This document shows positions 1-11,108 of a DNA stretch of 64,000 nt, piece after piece. This DNA is from Azospirillum rugosum. GTDB lineage: Bacteria; Pseudomonadota; Alphaproteobacteria; Azospirillales; Azospirillaceae. The position numbers and the translations under genes were made by a program. The stretch is from assembly GCF_017876155.1 (NCBI RefSeq), contig NZ_JAGINP010000005.1, positions 186,001 through 250,000 of the forward strand, given 5' to 3'. The first letter of the stretch is position 1, and each line of letters starts with the position of its first letter. The notes under the pieces are model-generated. The model searched no databases, was not told where the DNA came from, and was given only the letters and a program-made list of their open reading frames with translations.

Positions 1-209
1 GCCAGCGCCGCCAGGACCACCGCGGCCCCCGCCAGCGGCGCCCGCCAGACGCGCGCGGCCGGGCTGGCCGAGCCGGCCAGACGCAGCCCGATCAGCGCCA
101 GCGCCACGGCGACGAAGGCCAGCGGCGGCACCGCCCCGCGGCCCAGATAGACCGCGCCCGGGTAGGCGAGGCTCAGCACGAGCATCGCCGCCTTGGCGAC
201 GACGGGCAC
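1..209 (-). CDS. Membrane protein, N-terminal part (COG4648-like)
   Basis: This frame opens at a GTG at 209-207, just after the TGA of the upstream acyl carrier protein, and runs without a stop off the left edge of the window. The visible 69 residues start MPVVAKAAMLVLSLAYPGAV and alternate hydrophobic stretches with short polar turns, as in a polytopic membrane protein. In aryl-polyene-type clusters a small membrane protein of the COG4648 type follows the two acyl carrier proteins, and the motif YPGAVYLG fits that family. The assignment rests mainly on position. The C-terminus is not visible. Confidence 0.5.
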   Translation of the reverse strand, partial: MPVVAKAAMLVLSLAYPGAVYLGRGAVPPLAFVAVALALIGLRLAGSASPAARVWRAPLAGAAVVLAAL

Positions 210-210
210 C

Positions 211-507
211 TCACTCCACCAGCAGGGCTTGCACCTGGTCCAGGACGTCGCCCACGGTGCGGACGCTCTTGAACTCCTCCGGCTTGAACTTGCGCCCGGT
301 CAGTTCCTGGAGCTTCACGACCAGATCGACCGCGTCGATGCTGTCCAGGTCCAGGTCGTCGAACAGGCGCGCGTCCAGCGACACGCGGTCGGGCGGCACC
401 TCGAAGAGGTCTTCCAGGTAGCCCTTCAGCTTCTCGTAGATCTTGTCGCGCGACAGCACGGCCGTGGTCCCCATCATGCCCCCGTCCATCATGCTTCCGT
501 CCCTCAT
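211..507 (-). CDS. Acyl carrier protein (first of pair)
   Basis: A 98-residue acyl carrier protein. The DLDLDSIDAVDL segment carries the serine that receives 4'-phosphopantetheine (DSxD motif), followed by the usual third helix. It would carry acyl intermediates for the ketosynthase-like and acyltransferase proteins encoded just upstream. The start at 507 overlaps the TGA of the preceding ACP gene as ATGA, which indicates translational coupling. The methionine-rich start (MRDGSMMDGGMM) leaves the exact first codon open. Paired ACP genes behind a short ketosynthase and a PlsC-type acyltransferase are typical of aryl-polyene clusters rather than of primary fatty-acid synthesis. Confidence 0.88.
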   Translation of the reverse strand: MRDGSMMDGGMMGTTAVLSRDKIYEKLKGYLEDLFEVPPDRVSLDARLFDDLDLDSIDAVDLVVKLQELTGRKFKPEEFKSVRTVGDVLDQVQALLVE

Positions 508-785
508 GCCTGCTGCGCCGCCGCGTCCGCCGTCTGCTGGGAGCGGATGAACCGGGCCAGGCTGCGCACGGTGGCGAAATGCGCCTTGATGTCCTCGCTC
601 ACCGACTCGATCCGCAGCCCGAACTTCTTGCGCAGGGCCACGCCCAGTTCCAGGGCGTCGATGGAGTCCAGCCCCAGCCCGTCCACGAACAGCGGTTCCT
701 CGCTGTCGATGTCCTCGGGACGCAGATCCTCCAGCTTCAGGGAGTCGACGATCAGCGCTTTGACTTCAGTTTCCAGGTCATCCAT
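504..785 (-). CDS. Acyl carrier protein (second of pair)
   Basis: A 93-residue acyl carrier protein starting MDDLETEVKALIVDSLKLED. The phosphopantetheine site is in GLGLDSIDALEL. The open frame extends upstream, but the extension is antisense-like sequence, and the start at 785 overlaps the end of the acyltransferase gene, as expected in this compact operon. It is similar in length but not identical to the neighbouring ACP, so the two probably serve different steps (for example priming and elongation) of one acyl assembly line. That division of labour is an inference. Confidence 0.88.
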   Translation of the reverse strand: MDDLETEVKALIVDSLKLEDLRPEDIDSEEPLFVDGLGLDSIDALELGVALRKKFGLRIESVSEDIKAHFATVRSLARFIRSQQTADAAAQQA

Positions 786-1563
786 GGGCAAGCCGTTCTG
801 CGTAGTACTGTTCGATGAAGCGCACCAGCTTGCGCGCGGCAAGCGAGCGGTGTTGGGTGCCGAGCCAGGCCTTGGCGTCGATGCGGTCGCCCACCTCGAC
901 GCGGAAGCGCGGGCGGCGGCTGGGAATGGCCCACCAGGGCTCGCCCTTGATCAGGGTGGCCGGCGAGCAGGTGATGGTGACGAGCTGAAGCTCCGCGCCG
1001 AGCAGCGTGGCGATGTTGGCGAAGCCCCGGCGCAGGCGCATCGGCTCGCCGGGGACGGTGCGTGTCCCCTCGGGGAAGATGATCAGCCGATTGCCGGCCT
1101 CCAGCGCCTGCCGGCAGGCGTCGAGAAGCGCCTCGGGCTCCAGGTCGTTGCGGATGTAGCCGGTGCCGCGGACCAGGTTGCCGAGATAGGGGCTGGCCCA
1201 GAGTTCCTTCTTCACGATGCACTGGGCGCGCGGGACCAGCGCCATCAGCAGCACGACGTCCAGCAGCGACGGGTGGTTGGCGATGATCATCTCGCCCTTC
1301 ATCCCGCTGCCCCCGTCGCGCAGCCGCTCCGCCGCGACGACCTCCACCGCGATGACGCGCAGCGAGACCAGGATCCACAGGTAGAAGCGGAAGGCCCAAT
1401 GGATCAGCCATTGGTTCCGCTCCCGCCGGCGCGGGCCGGGCGGCGTCACCGCATGGACCAGCGGGAAGGCCGTCAGGGCCAGCACCGCCCCGCCCCCGAA
1501 CAGGAAGGCGAAGGCGAAGCCCGTTCCGGCAAGGCGCCAGAGGCGGTCCAGACGCTCAACCAT
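778..1563 (-). CDS. PlsC-type lysophospholipid/acyl-ACP acyltransferase
   Basis: A 261-residue membrane-associated acyltransferase of the 1-acyl-glycerol-3-phosphate acyltransferase fold. The catalytic H(x)4D motif is seen as NHPSLLD, and the second block as FPEGT. A hydrophobic segment near the N-terminus (FAFAFLFGGGAVLALTAF) anchors it to the inner membrane. The start MVERLDRLWRL overlaps the ketosynthase-like gene by 8 bases. In aryl-polyene clusters such an enzyme is thought to transfer the finished acyl chain to a lipid acceptor. The acceptor here cannot be read from the sequence. Confidence 0.85.
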   Translation of the reverse strand: MVERLDRLWRLAGTGFAFAFLFGGGAVLALTAFPLVHAVTPPGPRRRERNQWLIHWAFRFYLWILVSLRVIAVEVVAAERLRDGGSGMKGEMIIANHPSLLDVVLLMALVPRAQCIVKKELWASPYLGNLVRGTGYIRNDLEPEALLDACRQALEAGNRLIIFPEGTRTVPGEPMRLRRGFANIATLLGAELQLVTITCSPATLIKGEPWWAIPSRRPRFRVEVGDRIDAKAWLGTQHRSLAARKLVRFIEQYYAERLAHG

Positions 1564-2302
1564 CCCGGCGCCACTCCCAGCGCATGCGGCCACCCTCCGC
1601 CGTGGCGCTCGCAGCGCCGGACAGGAGAAAGCGCAGGAAGGCAAGCTCGGCGGGCTCCCGGGCCGGGCCATCGGCATTGGCGGCCGGTTCGGCGGACATG
1701 ACGAGGGCGCCCTCCCCCGCCGCGACCGGTCCCAGGGCCAGCGCGACGACCAGCGGCTGCTCCGCGTCGCCGTCCTCGCGGAATTGGTCGTAGGGTTCGG
1801 GCAGCGGTTCGTCGCCGTAGAGGAGCAGGACCGGCTCGTCGGGCCGTTCGGCCAGCCCGGCCAGCGCCTCAATCAGGCCAAAGCCGAAGCTGTCGGGGCC
1901 GGCGGCCAGCGCGGTGTGGCCGGCGCGGTTGCCGGTGTGGATCGACAAAAGCCCGACCAGCCCGTGATGGACCGACATGCTGAACTCCGCCGGCGACGGC
2001 GGTTCCCCGGCGCATTGCGCACGGAGGATCCCCAGCGTGCGCGACAACTCCCCATGGCGCGAGGCCAGCACGCAACGCGCGGTTGCCGCATAGTCGCCGC
2101 AGGCAAGCGCCCCGGCGATCATCTTCTGGCCGAAGGCGGTGGTGCGCCGGCGCAGCATCATGGGCAGGGACGGCGCAGCCGCGTCCGCCGCGGCCTCCAC
2201 CGGTTGCCCGCCGGCCCAAACGCGCCATGCGGCCCGCCCCTCGCGTGCCGGAGCCCAGGCCCACCAGTCGCGTACCGAAAAGCGCAGTCCCGGAGTCATC
2301 AT
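1556..2302 (-). CDS. Beta-ketoacyl synthase N-terminal-domain-like protein
   Basis: About 248 residues resembling the short ketosynthase-like proteins (Ketoacyl-synt_2 type) that open aryl-polyene clusters. Recognisable parts are FSVRDWWAWAP near the N-terminus, the RRRTTAFGQKMIAGAL segment, and SMSVHHGLVGLLSIHTGNR followed by HTALAAG. It has no full thiolase-fold second half and no clear catalytic cysteine, so it may act as a chain-length or partner subunit rather than a complete condensing enzyme. Two adjacent ATG codons (2302 and 2299) are possible starts. It overlaps the acyltransferase gene by 8 bases. Confidence 0.68.
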   Translation of the reverse strand: MMTPGLRFSVRDWWAWAPAREGRAAWRVWAGGQPVEAAADAAAPSLPMMLRRRTTAFGQKMIAGALACGDYAATARCVLASRHGELSRTLGILRAQCAGEPPSPAEFSMSVHHGLVGLLSIHTGNRAGHTALAAGPDSFGFGLIEALAGLAERPDEPVLLLYGDEPLPEPYDQFREDGDAEQPLVVALALGPVAAGEGALVMSAEPAANADGPAREPAELAFLRFLLSGAASATAEGGRMRWEWRRDG

Positions 2303-2322
2303 CGGTCCGCCCAAGCCGCCGC

Positions 2323-2739
2323 TCAGTAGCCCACGCGGTACAGACGCTTCTCGATCTCGTCTTCCAGCGCGTGGACGTTCTTGTTGTAGGCGCGGTGGAT
2401 CTGATCCCCCTGCTCCTTCAGGTTCGACGATCCCACATGGTCGATGCTGTAGCTCTCGTTGGAATAGACGATGTTCACCGTCGCCGAATGGTCGCGCCAT
2501 TTCTGCGTCGCCTGCATCAGCCCCGGCCGGATGCGGTCGACGTTCCAGCCGCGCGCGGTGGCGGCCTCAAAGATGGCGCGTTCGATGTCGGCCAGCGGCT
2601 TCCTCTGCGCGGCCGCCGGAATGGCGTGACCCTTCACGGAATAGATCGGCTGCATCCGCTGGCAGCCGCCCAGGATCACCGACGCCCCCAGCAGGAAAAC
2701 GATAAGGTGAGGAATGGTCTTCAACTTCTTTATCCCCAT
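2323..2739 (-). CDS. Small lipoprotein, function unknown
   Basis: A 138-residue predicted lipoprotein. After MGIKKLKTIPH comes a hydrophobic stretch ending in a lipobox, LGGC, so the mature protein starts at the cysteine and is lipid-anchored. The rest is soluble and hydrophilic, with YSNESYSIDHVGSS and a C-terminal charged helix (HALEDEIEKRLYRVGY). I do not recognise a named family. It lies 20 bases upstream of the ketosynthase-like gene on the same strand and may belong to the same transcript. The longer upstream extension of the frame is rejected because this start places the signal sequence at the N-terminus. Confidence 0.72.
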   Translation of the reverse strand: MGIKKLKTIPHLIVFLLGASVILGGCQRMQPIYSVKGHAIPAAAQRKPLADIERAIFEAATARGWNVDRIRPGLMQATQKWRDHSATVNIVYSNESYSIDHVGSSNLKEQGDQIHRAYNKNVHALEDEIEKRLYRVGY

Positions 2740-2876
2740 CGGCGGCCACAACTCTTGCAACCGCGACACTCCCGCCCCACGCCTACCATAGGGCGTAAGG
2801 GTATTGGTAGCGTCATACGATTGCAGGATTGAAACAGACACTCGTTGTCCCACGGCTTCGGAAGGGCAAGCGCGGC

Positions 2877-3929
2877 TCAGCGCATTCCGGCGACCTGGTC
2901 CAGGCTGCAGCCGCGGCCCGGCGCCCTCACCAGGGCCGGACAGCCCTTCGCACGGGCATCGGCGCCGGAGGGCAGCGGCCGGCCCGGCGCCAGCATCCAG
3001 GCGGCCACGTCGTCGGTCACCCGATCGCCGTTCAAGGACCGCATCAGCAGGTGCCGCCCCCGCTCGTACAGGGCCAGCGTCGTGCCGGGTGCGCCGTCCG
3101 GCGGCGGCAGCCGGCGGAGCAGCGCGGCGACGCCGTCGCGCGGCACATGGCCGTCCAGGTCGCCCAGCAGGACCAGGGTCGGCAGGCGCACCGACGCCGC
3201 CTTCTGCCGGGCGCTGCGCATCAGCGCGACGATCCCGGCCAGCGTGTCGAGCCGCGTGCGGTGGATGATGAGGGTGTCCTCGCGCAACCGCTTCAGCACG
3301 TCGGGGTCGTCGGTGGACGGGTTGTTCACGGACAGCGGCGGCACCGTCGCCGACGGCGCCACGGCGCTGAGCGCCATCGCCGCCGCGTAGGTCACCTCCG
3401 CGCGCGGCCCCGACCCCCAGATGGCCGGGGCGGACAGCACGAGGCCGTCGAGCAGCCCCGGCTCCGCCCGCCCCGCGGCAAGGACGGCGACGGCGGCGCC
3501 CATGCTTTCACCCAGCAGGAACAGCGGCGTGCCGGGATTGCCCTCCCGCAGAAGCCGGGCGAGCGCCAGCAGGTCGTCGGCCATGCGGTCGCCGCCGTAC
3601 CAGCGTCCGCGCTCCGCGGCGCGGCCGAAGCCGCGCTGGTCGATGGCGTAGGTCGCGATTCCCGATAACGCCCAGCGCCGGGCCGGCGGGGCGAAGGACG
3701 CCCCATAGTCGTTCATCCCGTGGGCGACGACGGCGATCGCGCGCACCTCCCCGTCGGGCTTCCAGGCATGGACCGGCAGGCGCACCCCATCCTCGGCCGT
3801 CAGGGCCTGCGCGTCGAGCGTGGGGCGAACGGCCGAGTGCGCGGCGGACCCCGACCCGTCCGATCGGCAGGCGGCGAGCAGGGTCCCAACCATGGTGATC
3901 ACCGCCGCGATCATCCAGACCCGGACCAT
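2877..3929 (-). CDS. Lipoprotein alpha/beta hydrolase (lysophospholipase / monoacylglycerol lipase type)
   Basis: A 350-residue serine hydrolase with an N-terminal lipoprotein signal (hydrophobic run ending LLAAC). The fold markers of the monoacylglycerol lipase family are present: the oxyanion segment VVAHGMNDYG, IDQRGFGRA, the nucleophile elbow GESMGA, the acid in LGDLDGHVP and a C-terminal histidine in YERGRHLLMR. It probably hydrolyses a carboxylic ester of a lipid at the cell envelope. The actual substrate is unknown. It stands alone between the acyl cluster and the nap operon, all on the minus strand. Confidence 0.85.
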   Translation of the reverse strand: MVRVWMIAAVITMVGTLLAACRSDGSGSAAHSAVRPTLDAQALTAEDGVRLPVHAWKPDGEVRAIAVVAHGMNDYGASFAPPARRWALSGIATYAIDQRGFGRAAERGRWYGGDRMADDLLALARLLREGNPGTPLFLLGESMGAAVAVLAAGRAEPGLLDGLVLSAPAIWGSGPRAEVTYAAAMALSAVAPSATVPPLSVNNPSTDDPDVLKRLREDTLIIHRTRLDTLAGIVALMRSARQKAASVRLPTLVLLGDLDGHVPRDGVAALLRRLPPPDGAPGTTLALYERGRHLLMRSLNGDRVTDDVAAWMLAPGRPLPSGADARAKGCPALVRAPGRGCSLDQVAGMR

Positions 3930-4028
3930 CCCCGCCCCCGCCCTTCATTAGCTTGAACTCAAGTAGGGCGCGATTGCGACAAGGCCAGTTCCGGCGCTGG
4001 CGCGATCCGGGCTATTCCGAAGGCGCCG

Positions 4029-4718
4029 TTATGGGCTTCCGTGCGGGTTGGCGGTGCCGGTCGGAGTTTCCGCCAGCCAGCGCCGCACCGGCTCGTCCGT
4101 CTCGTTCGCCGCCTCGCTCCAGCCCGGCGGGACGCCGTTCATGTCGGGCAGGCGGTGGGCGATGCCCTTGTGGCAGTCGATGCAGGTGCGCTGGCCGGTG
4201 AACAGGAACTGCTGGTGGATGCGCGCCGCCCGCGCCCCCTGCTTGGTGATGTCCATGGACTCGGCCGAGTGGCAGTTGCGGCATTCCAGGGAGTTGTTGG
4301 CCTTCAGCCGCGCCCATTCATGCTCCGCCAACTCGCGCCGCATCGCCACGAACTTGTCGCGCGTGTCGATGGTGCCGAAGATCTTGCCCCAGACCTCCTT
4401 GGAGGCCTGCATCTTGCGGGCGATCTTGTCCGTCCAGTTGTGCGGGACGTGGCAGTCCGGGCAGGTGGCCCGCACGCCGGACCGGTTCGTGAAGTGGATG
4501 GTGGTCTTCAGCTCCTCATAGACGTTGTCGCGCATCTCGTGGCAGCCGGTGCAGAACTTCTCCGTGTTGGTCGCCTCCAGCACCGTGTTGAAGCCGCCCC
4601 AGAACATCACGCCGGCGACGAAGCCGCCCAGCGTCAGGAAGCCGAGGCTGAGGTACCGGCTCGGCCCCGCGATGGTGCGCCAGGGCCGCAGCAGGAACTC
4701 CGGGATGCTCCATCTCAT
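4029..4718 (-). CDS. napC: NapC, tetraheme quinol dehydrogenase
   Basis: A 229-residue membrane-anchored cytochrome c of the NapC/NirT family that passes electrons from the quinol pool to periplasmic NapB. One N-terminal membrane helix (about residues 22-42) is followed by four heme-binding CxxCH motifs: CTGCH (56-60), CPDCH (86-90), CRNCH (146-150) and CIDCH (179-183). Four hemes is the full number for the family. The start at 4718 overlaps the napB stop as ATGA, so the two genes are translationally coupled. It is the last gene of napEFDABC. Confidence 0.95.
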   Translation of the reverse strand: MRWSIPEFLLRPWRTIAGPSRYLSLGFLTLGGFVAGVMFWGGFNTVLEATNTEKFCTGCHEMRDNVYEELKTTIHFTNRSGVRATCPDCHVPHNWTDKIARKMQASKEVWGKIFGTIDTRDKFVAMRRELAEHEWARLKANNSLECRNCHSAESMDITKQGARAARIHQQFLFTGQRTCIDCHKGIAHRLPDMNGVPPGWSEAANETDEPVRRWLAETPTGTANPHGSP

Positions 4719-5227
4719 CGCCGGTCTCCCCCATCCGACGGCCCGCCCGACGGTCGGCTGATCAGGCTGTCCACGTCCTTGAAGGTGTTGGTGACGATGG
4801 GCTGCGCCACGGTCTGCGGAACGTGGCACTGCATGCAGAAATAGCGGCGCGGGCTGACCGCCCCCAGCGTCTGACCGTCACGGTTCACGTAATGGGTGAT
4901 GCTGATCATCGGCGCCTGCGAGGCCCCCGTGTACTGGCGGCTGTGGCAGGTCAGGCACTGGTTGTTGTTCAGGGAGATCTGGTAGTCGCGCACGTTGTGC
5001 GGGATCACCGGCGGCTGTTCCGGGTAGTTGCGGGCGACGCGTCGGTCATCGGTGACGTCGGCCGGGATCGGCGGGGCGGCGGTCTCGTCGGTGAAGTTGA
5101 TCGGCGGCCGGAAGGGCGAGTCCAGCCGGGCCGGGCCGGAATTCTGGCCAGCGTTTTGGGCCGCGAGCAGGGCGGGCACGAGGCAGGGCAGCGCCGCGGC
5201 CAGCGCGATCAGGACATGGCGGGGCAT
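4715..5227 (-). CDS. napB: NapB, diheme electron-transfer subunit of periplasmic nitrate reductase
   Basis: A 170-residue periplasmic c-type cytochrome with a Sec signal peptide ([16 protein letters not shown] onward). The two heme sites are CLTCH (91-95) and CMQCH (131-135), the normal number for NapB. Distal histidines are plausible in the PVIPH and SITHY segments typical of the family. It transfers electrons from NapC to the NapA catalytic subunit. The gene starts 16 bases after napA and overlaps napC by four bases. Confidence 0.95.
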   Translation of the reverse strand: MPRHVLIALAAALPCLVPALLAAQNAGQNSGPARLDSPFRPPINFTDETAAPPIPADVTDDRRVARNYPEQPPVIPHNVRDYQISLNNNQCLTCHSRQYTGASQAPMISITHYVNRDGQTLGAVSPRRYFCMQCHVPQTVAQPIVTNTFKDVDSLISRPSGGPSDGGDRR

Positions 5228-5243
5228 GGGATCCGGTCCTCCC

Positions 5244-7736
5244 TCAGGCGGCGACGATCTTGACGGCGCACTTCTTGAAGTCGGTCTGCTTGCTGATCGG
5301 GTCGGTGGCGTCCAGCGTCACCTTGTTGATCAGCCGCGCCGAATCGAACCACGGCACGAAGACCACGCCGCGCGGCGGTCGGTTGCGCCCGCGCGTCTCC
5401 ACCCGCGTGAGGATCTCGCCGCGCCGGGAGACCACCTTCACCTCCGACCCGCGGCGCAGGCCGCGGTCCTTGGCGTCGTCGGGGTGCATGAAGACCATCG
5501 CGATGGGCATGGCCTTGTACAGCTCCGGCACTCGCATGGTCATGGAGCCGGAATGCCAGTGCTCCAGCACGCGCCCCGTGACCAGCCACAGGTCGAAGTC
5601 CTTGTCCGGCGATTCCGCCGGCGGCTCGTAGGGAAAGGCGAAGACGTTCGCCTTGCCGTCCGGGTTGCCGTAGAACTTGACCCCCTCCCCCTCCTTCACG
5701 AAGGGGTCGAGGCCCTCGCGGTAGCGCCAGCGCGTCTCCTTCCCGTCCACCACGGGCCAGCGCAGGCCGCGCACCTCGTGGTACTGGTCGAAGGGCGCCA
5801 GATCGTGGCCGTGGCCGCGGCCGAAGCTGGCGTATTCCTCGAACAGCCCCTTCTGCACGTAGAAGCCGAAGGCCTTGGATTCGCGGTTCTCGTACTCCGG
5901 GCTGATCTCCGACAGGGGGAAGCGGTCCACGTTGCCGTTGCGGTACAGCACGTCGAACAGCGTCTTGCCGCGGAAGTCCGGGTTGGCGTCCAGGATCTCC
6001 TTCGGCCACACCTCGTCGGTGGTGAAGCGCTTGGAGAATTCCATGAGCTGCCACAGGTCGGACCGCGCCTCGCCCGGCGCGTTGACCAGCTGGTGCCAGA
6101 AGTGGGTGCGCCGCTCCGCGTTGCCGTAGGCGCCCTCCTTCTCCACCCACATGGCGGCGGGCAGGATCAGGTCGGCGGCCGCGGCGGTCACCGTCGGGTA
6201 GGCGTCCGACACGACGATGAAGTTGTCCGGGTTGCGATAGCCGGGATAGGTCTCGGTGTTGGTGTTGGGCGCCGCCTGGAGGTTGTTGTTGACCATGATC
6301 CAGAAGGCGTTGAGCTTCCCGTCCTTCAGCATGCGGTCCATCAGGACGGCGTGGTAGCCGATCTTCCCGGGCAGCAGGCCCTTGGGGATCTTCCAGCCTT
6401 CCTCCACGTGGGAGCGGTGGACCGGGTTGTTCACCTGCATGTCGGCGGGCAGCCGGTGGGCGAAGGTGCCGACCTCGCGCGCGGTGCCGCAGGCCGACGG
6501 CTGGCCGGTCAGGGAGAAGGGGCTGTTGCCGGGTTCGGAGATTTTCCCGGTCAGCAGGTGGATGTTGTAGACCATGTGGTTGACCCACACGCCCCGCACA
6601 TGCTGGTTGAAGCCCATGGTCCACAGCGACATGACCTTGGTCTTCGGGTCGGCGTACAGCTCCGCCAGCGCCAGCAGCCGCTCCTTCGGCACCTTGCTCA
6701 GCTCCGCGGCCTTGTCGACCGTGTAGTCGCTGACGAAGGCCGCGAACTCGTCGAAGCTCATGGGCTTGGAATCGGTCGGGTCCTTGGCGTTGGCCGCGCG
6801 CACCTCCAGCACGTTCTCCGGCCGCAGGCCATAGCCGATGTCCTTCTGGCCCAGGCGGAAGTTGCAGTGCTTCTCCACGAACTCCCGGTTCACCCGGCCG
6901 GTCTTGATGATGTGGTTGGCGATGAAGTTCAGAATGGCGAGGTCGGTCCCCGGCTCGAAGATCATGGGGATGTCGGCCAGCTCGAAGCTGCGGTGCTCGA
7001 AGGTGGAAAGCACGGCGACCTTGACGTGGTTGTGCGCCAGCCGCCGGTCGCTGATCCGGGTCCACAGGATGGGGTGCATCTCCGCCATGTTGGAGCCCCA
7101 GAGGACGAAGGCGTCGGCGTGCTCGAAGTCGTCGTAGCAGCCCATCGGCTCGTCCATGCCGAAGGTGCGGATGAAGGCGACCGCGGCCGACGCCATGCAA
7201 TGGCGGGCGTTGGGGTCCAGGTTGTTGGTGCGGAAGCCGGCGCGCATCAGCTTGGACGCCGCGTAGCCTTCCCAGATCGTCCATTGGCCGGAGCCGAACA
7301 TCCCCACGGCGTCCGGCCCCTTCTCCTTCAGCGCGCGCTTCCACTGGCGGGCCATCTCGTCGAAGGCCTGGTCCCAGGTGACCGGCAGGAACTCCCCGTC
7401 CTTGTGGTATTTGCCGTCACGCATGCGCAGCAGCGGCTGGGTCAGCCGGTCCTGCCCGTACATGATCTTGGACAGGAAATAGCCCTTCACGCAGTTCAGG
7501 CCGCGGTTGACCTCCGCCTGCATGTCGCCGTGGGTGGCGACGACGCGGTTGTCCTTGGTGGCGACCATGACCCCGCAGCCGGTGCCGCAGAAGCGGCACG
7601 GCGCCTTGGACCATTTGAGCTGCGCGTCCTCGCCCGCGATCATGGAAGTCTGCGCCATGGCCGGAAGGCTGACGCCTCCCGCCGCCGCCGCGGCGGCCAC
7701 CGCCTGCGCCTTGATGAAATCCCGCCGATCCAACAT
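5244..7736 (-). CDS. napA: NapA, catalytic molybdoprotein of periplasmic nitrate reductase
   Basis: An 830-residue nitrate reductase catalytic subunit that reduces nitrate to nitrite in the periplasm. It begins with a twin-arginine signal (LDRRDFIKA) and an alanine-rich hydrophobic stretch ending PAMAQ. Cysteines 47, 50, 54 and 82 ([16 protein letters not shown]) would bind the [4Fe-4S] cluster, and Cys180 in NARHCMASA is the expected molybdenum ligand of the bis-MGD cofactor. The length and the C-terminal molybdopterin dinucleotide-binding domain agree with the family. A very long open frame on the opposite strand is only its GC-biased shadow. Confidence 0.97.
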   Translation of the reverse strand: MLDRRDFIKAQAVAAAAAAGGVSLPAMAQTSMIAGEDAQLKWSKAPCRFCGTGCGVMVATKDNRVVATHGDMQAEVNRGLNCVKGYFLSKIMYGQDRLTQPLLRMRDGKYHKDGEFLPVTWDQAFDEMARQWKRALKEKGPDAVGMFGSGQWTIWEGYAASKLMRAGFRTNNLDPNARHCMASAAVAFIRTFGMDEPMGCYDDFEHADAFVLWGSNMAEMHPILWTRISDRRLAHNHVKVAVLSTFEHRSFELADIPMIFEPGTDLAILNFIANHIIKTGRVNREFVEKHCNFRLGQKDIGYGLRPENVLEVRAANAKDPTDSKPMSFDEFAAFVSDYTVDKAAELSKVPKERLLALAELYADPKTKVMSLWTMGFNQHVRGVWVNHMVYNIHLLTGKISEPGNSPFSLTGQPSACGTAREVGTFAHRLPADMQVNNPVHRSHVEEGWKIPKGLLPGKIGYHAVLMDRMLKDGKLNAFWIMVNNNLQAAPNTNTETYPGYRNPDNFIVVSDAYPTVTAAAADLILPAAMWVEKEGAYGNAERRTHFWHQLVNAPGEARSDLWQLMEFSKRFTTDEVWPKEILDANPDFRGKTLFDVLYRNGNVDRFPLSEISPEYENRESKAFGFYVQKGLFEEYASFGRGHGHDLAPFDQYHEVRGLRWPVVDGKETRWRYREGLDPFVKEGEGVKFYGNPDGKANVFAFPYEPPAESPDKDFDLWLVTGRVLEHWHSGSMTMRVPELYKAMPIAMVFMHPDDAKDRGLRRGSEVKVVSRRGEILTRVETRGRNRPPRGVVFVPWFDSARLINKVTLDATDPISKQTDFKKCAVKIVAA

Positions 7737-7776
7737 GGGTGTTCCCCCTTTTTTGGATTTTCAGAGTCTTGGACGT

Positions 7777-8073
7777 TCAGACGTCGGTCGAACCGTTGGC
7801 CTCCTCCGCTGCAACCCCGGCCGGTTCGACGTGATGGAAAACCAGGACCGCGGACATCACCCCGTCGAGCAGGTGCATCGCGGTCATGTGGTCGGCGATC
7901 CGGCCCTCGTTCGGGGCCTCGACCGTCACGATCATCTTGCCCGCTTCCTCGATATGAATTTCGGTGCCGGGCATGGCGGAGACCGCCGCACGGATGGCGT
8001 CGCTCCGCTCGGGCCGCAGGTGGACGAGGATGGAGGCGATGTGCCATTCGGCGGGCATGGACTCAGGCCGCAT
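7777..8073 (-). CDS. napD: NapD, chaperone for NapA maturation
   Basis: A 98-residue cytoplasmic protein of the NapD family, which binds the twin-arginine signal of NapA and holds it back until the cofactor is inserted. The ferredoxin-like fold is suggested by HIASILVHLRPE, GTEIHIEEAGKMIVTVE and MSAVLVFHHVEP. The start overlaps the end of napF by 11 bases. An internal ATG six codons in (MPAEWHIAS) is an alternative start. The position between napF and napA matches the common napEFDABC order. Confidence 0.9.
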   Translation of the reverse strand: MRPESMPAEWHIASILVHLRPERSDAIRAAVSAMPGTEIHIEEAGKMIVTVEAPNEGRIADHMTAMHLLDGVMSAVLVFHHVEPAGVAAEEANGSTDV

Positions 8074-8596
8074 GGGGAGCCTCCGACGGCGTTAAAATCG
8101 TGACCGCGCCCACCGGGCAGGCGGACAGGCAGGCCCCGCAGCCGGTGCAGGTGGACGCGTCCAGGACCGGGCGCGCGACGCCGTTGGGCTCCAGGGCAAA
8201 GCGGATCGCCGATTCCGGGCAGGCATCGCCGCAGCTTCGGCAAACGACACGGCGCGCGGTCAGGCAGGACGGCCCGACCGCGGCGACGAGCGTCCAGGGG
8301 CGGTCGGCGCCGCGGTCGAACAGCGGTTCCGGGCAGGCGTCGGCGCAGGCGGCGCAGAAGCTGCACTCGCCCTGGCGGAAATCGATCTCGGGGAAGCCAC
8401 CGTCGCCAGCGCGCAGGATCGCTTCCGGGCAGGCCCCGACGCAGGCGCCGCAGCGCGTGCACAGGTCCGTGAAACGGTCGGCGAGCGACCAGGGGGGACG
8501 GAGCGCCGGCGGCGCCGCACGCAACCGTCCGCGCAGAAGGCGGCGCCGGGATTCATCGAAAGCCTGGTTCGGCATGGCCAGCGCCCGATCGGTCAA
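8063..8596 (-). CDS. napF: NapF, ferredoxin-type accessory protein
   Basis: A 177-residue iron-sulfur protein with cysteine clusters for several [4Fe-4S] centres: CTRCGACVGACP near residue 46, CSFCAACADACP near 78, a C-x7-CRSCGDACP group near 111-126 and CTGCGACLSACP near 150. NapF acts in the cytoplasm and is thought to help load or activate the iron-sulfur cluster of NapA. The start overlaps the napE stop by four bases (ATGA). The spacing of the third cluster differs from the other three, as is usual for NapF. Confidence 0.93.
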   Translation of the reverse strand: MTDRALAMPNQAFDESRRRLLRGRLRAAPPALRPPWSLADRFTDLCTRCGACVGACPEAILRAGDGGFPEIDFRQGECSFCAACADACPEPLFDRGADRPWTLVAAVGPSCLTARRVVCRSCGDACPESAIRFALEPNGVARPVLDASTCTGCGACLSACPVGAVTILTPSEAPHAA

Positions 8597-8826
8597 ACGG
8601 GGGGCGGGCCCGGCGGCCCCATGATCAGCTGGGACATCCAGACCAGGAAGCCGTACCCGCCGACGATCGCGACCGACAAAATCGGCCAGATCACGACGGC
8701 CAGCAGCAGGAACATCGCGATTTCCCGGCGTTTGGCACCGGAATCGGCGACTGCGGGAGGCGTGACCAAGCGCGGCTTTAATCGATCGGGCGTGGAGGAA
8801 CGCTCTTCCCGGCGGAAGTGGCTCAT
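8593..8826 (-). CDS. napE: NapE, small membrane protein of the nap operon
   Basis: A 77-residue protein with one long hydrophobic segment (MFLLLAVVIWPILSVAIVGG) after a charged N-terminus, ending in a proline-rich tail. NapE proteins are short inner-membrane polypeptides encoded first in some nap operons. Their role is not settled. The family is usually about 60 residues, so the true start may be at a later codon. It is the first gene of the operon here, and the roughly 90 bases up to the tRNA gene should hold the nap promoter, in which I could not identify a regulator site. Confidence 0.82.
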   Translation of the reverse strand: MSHFRREERSSTPDRLKPRLVTPPAVADSGAKRREIAMFLLLAVVIWPILSVAIVGGYGFLVWMSQLIMGPPGPPPV

Positions 8827-8917
8827 GACTCGTTCAGCCTCCGACCTGACGTCAGACGCCTCTACAACCGGTAACGGTTGGCCTTGTTCCGAGGAACTTT
8901 GGATTGTGCAGGGAGGA

Positions 8918-8993
8918 TGGTGGGCCTGGCCGGATTCGAACCGACGACAACACCGTTATGAGCGGCGCGTTCTAACCGCTGAACTACAGGCCC
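8918..8993 (-). tRNA. tRNA with CAT anticodon (probably tRNA-Ile2, else elongator Met)
   Basis: The reverse complement folds as a full tRNA: acceptor GGGCCTG pairing with CAGGCCC, a D-arm, anticodon stem CGCCG/CGGTG with loop CTCATAA (anticodon CAT), a T-arm with GTTCGAATC, discriminator A and an encoded CCA. A CAT anticodon outside the initiator context can be elongator methionine or isoleucine-2, whose C34 is converted to lysidine by TilS. The GGGCCTG acceptor resembles alphaproteobacterial tRNA-Ile2 more than elongator tRNA-Met, but this needs a covariance-model decision. It is not an initiator, because its acceptor starts with a paired G. Confidence 0.93.
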
Positions 8994-9072
8994 GTCCCGC
9001 AAGGGACGCCGAATGTGCGCCAGATCAGGGGCAACTTGCAACCCCGTTTGGCAACCGAGGCGTGCCGAAACG

Positions 9073-9100
9073 AAAAACGGGGCCGCGAAGGCCCCGTTTT
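9073..9100 (-). terminator. Rho-independent terminator after rpoD
   Basis: Read on the minus strand, a GC-rich stem (ACGGGGCC pairing with GGCCCCGT, short loop TTCGC) is followed by TTTTTC, 40 bases past the rpoD stop. It separates rpoD from the tRNA gene downstream. Confidence 0.85.
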
Positions 9101-9140
9101 CCATTCGATCGTATTTCCAAACCCGGATCAAGTGTCCGGA

Positions 9141-11108
<1,968 letters not shown>

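Noticed and set aside
5028..8624. Plus-strand open frame of 1198 codons across the nap operon
   Set aside because: It is antisense to napA-napF, which carry clear heme, molybdenum and iron-sulfur motifs. High GC suppresses stop codons on the opposite strand.
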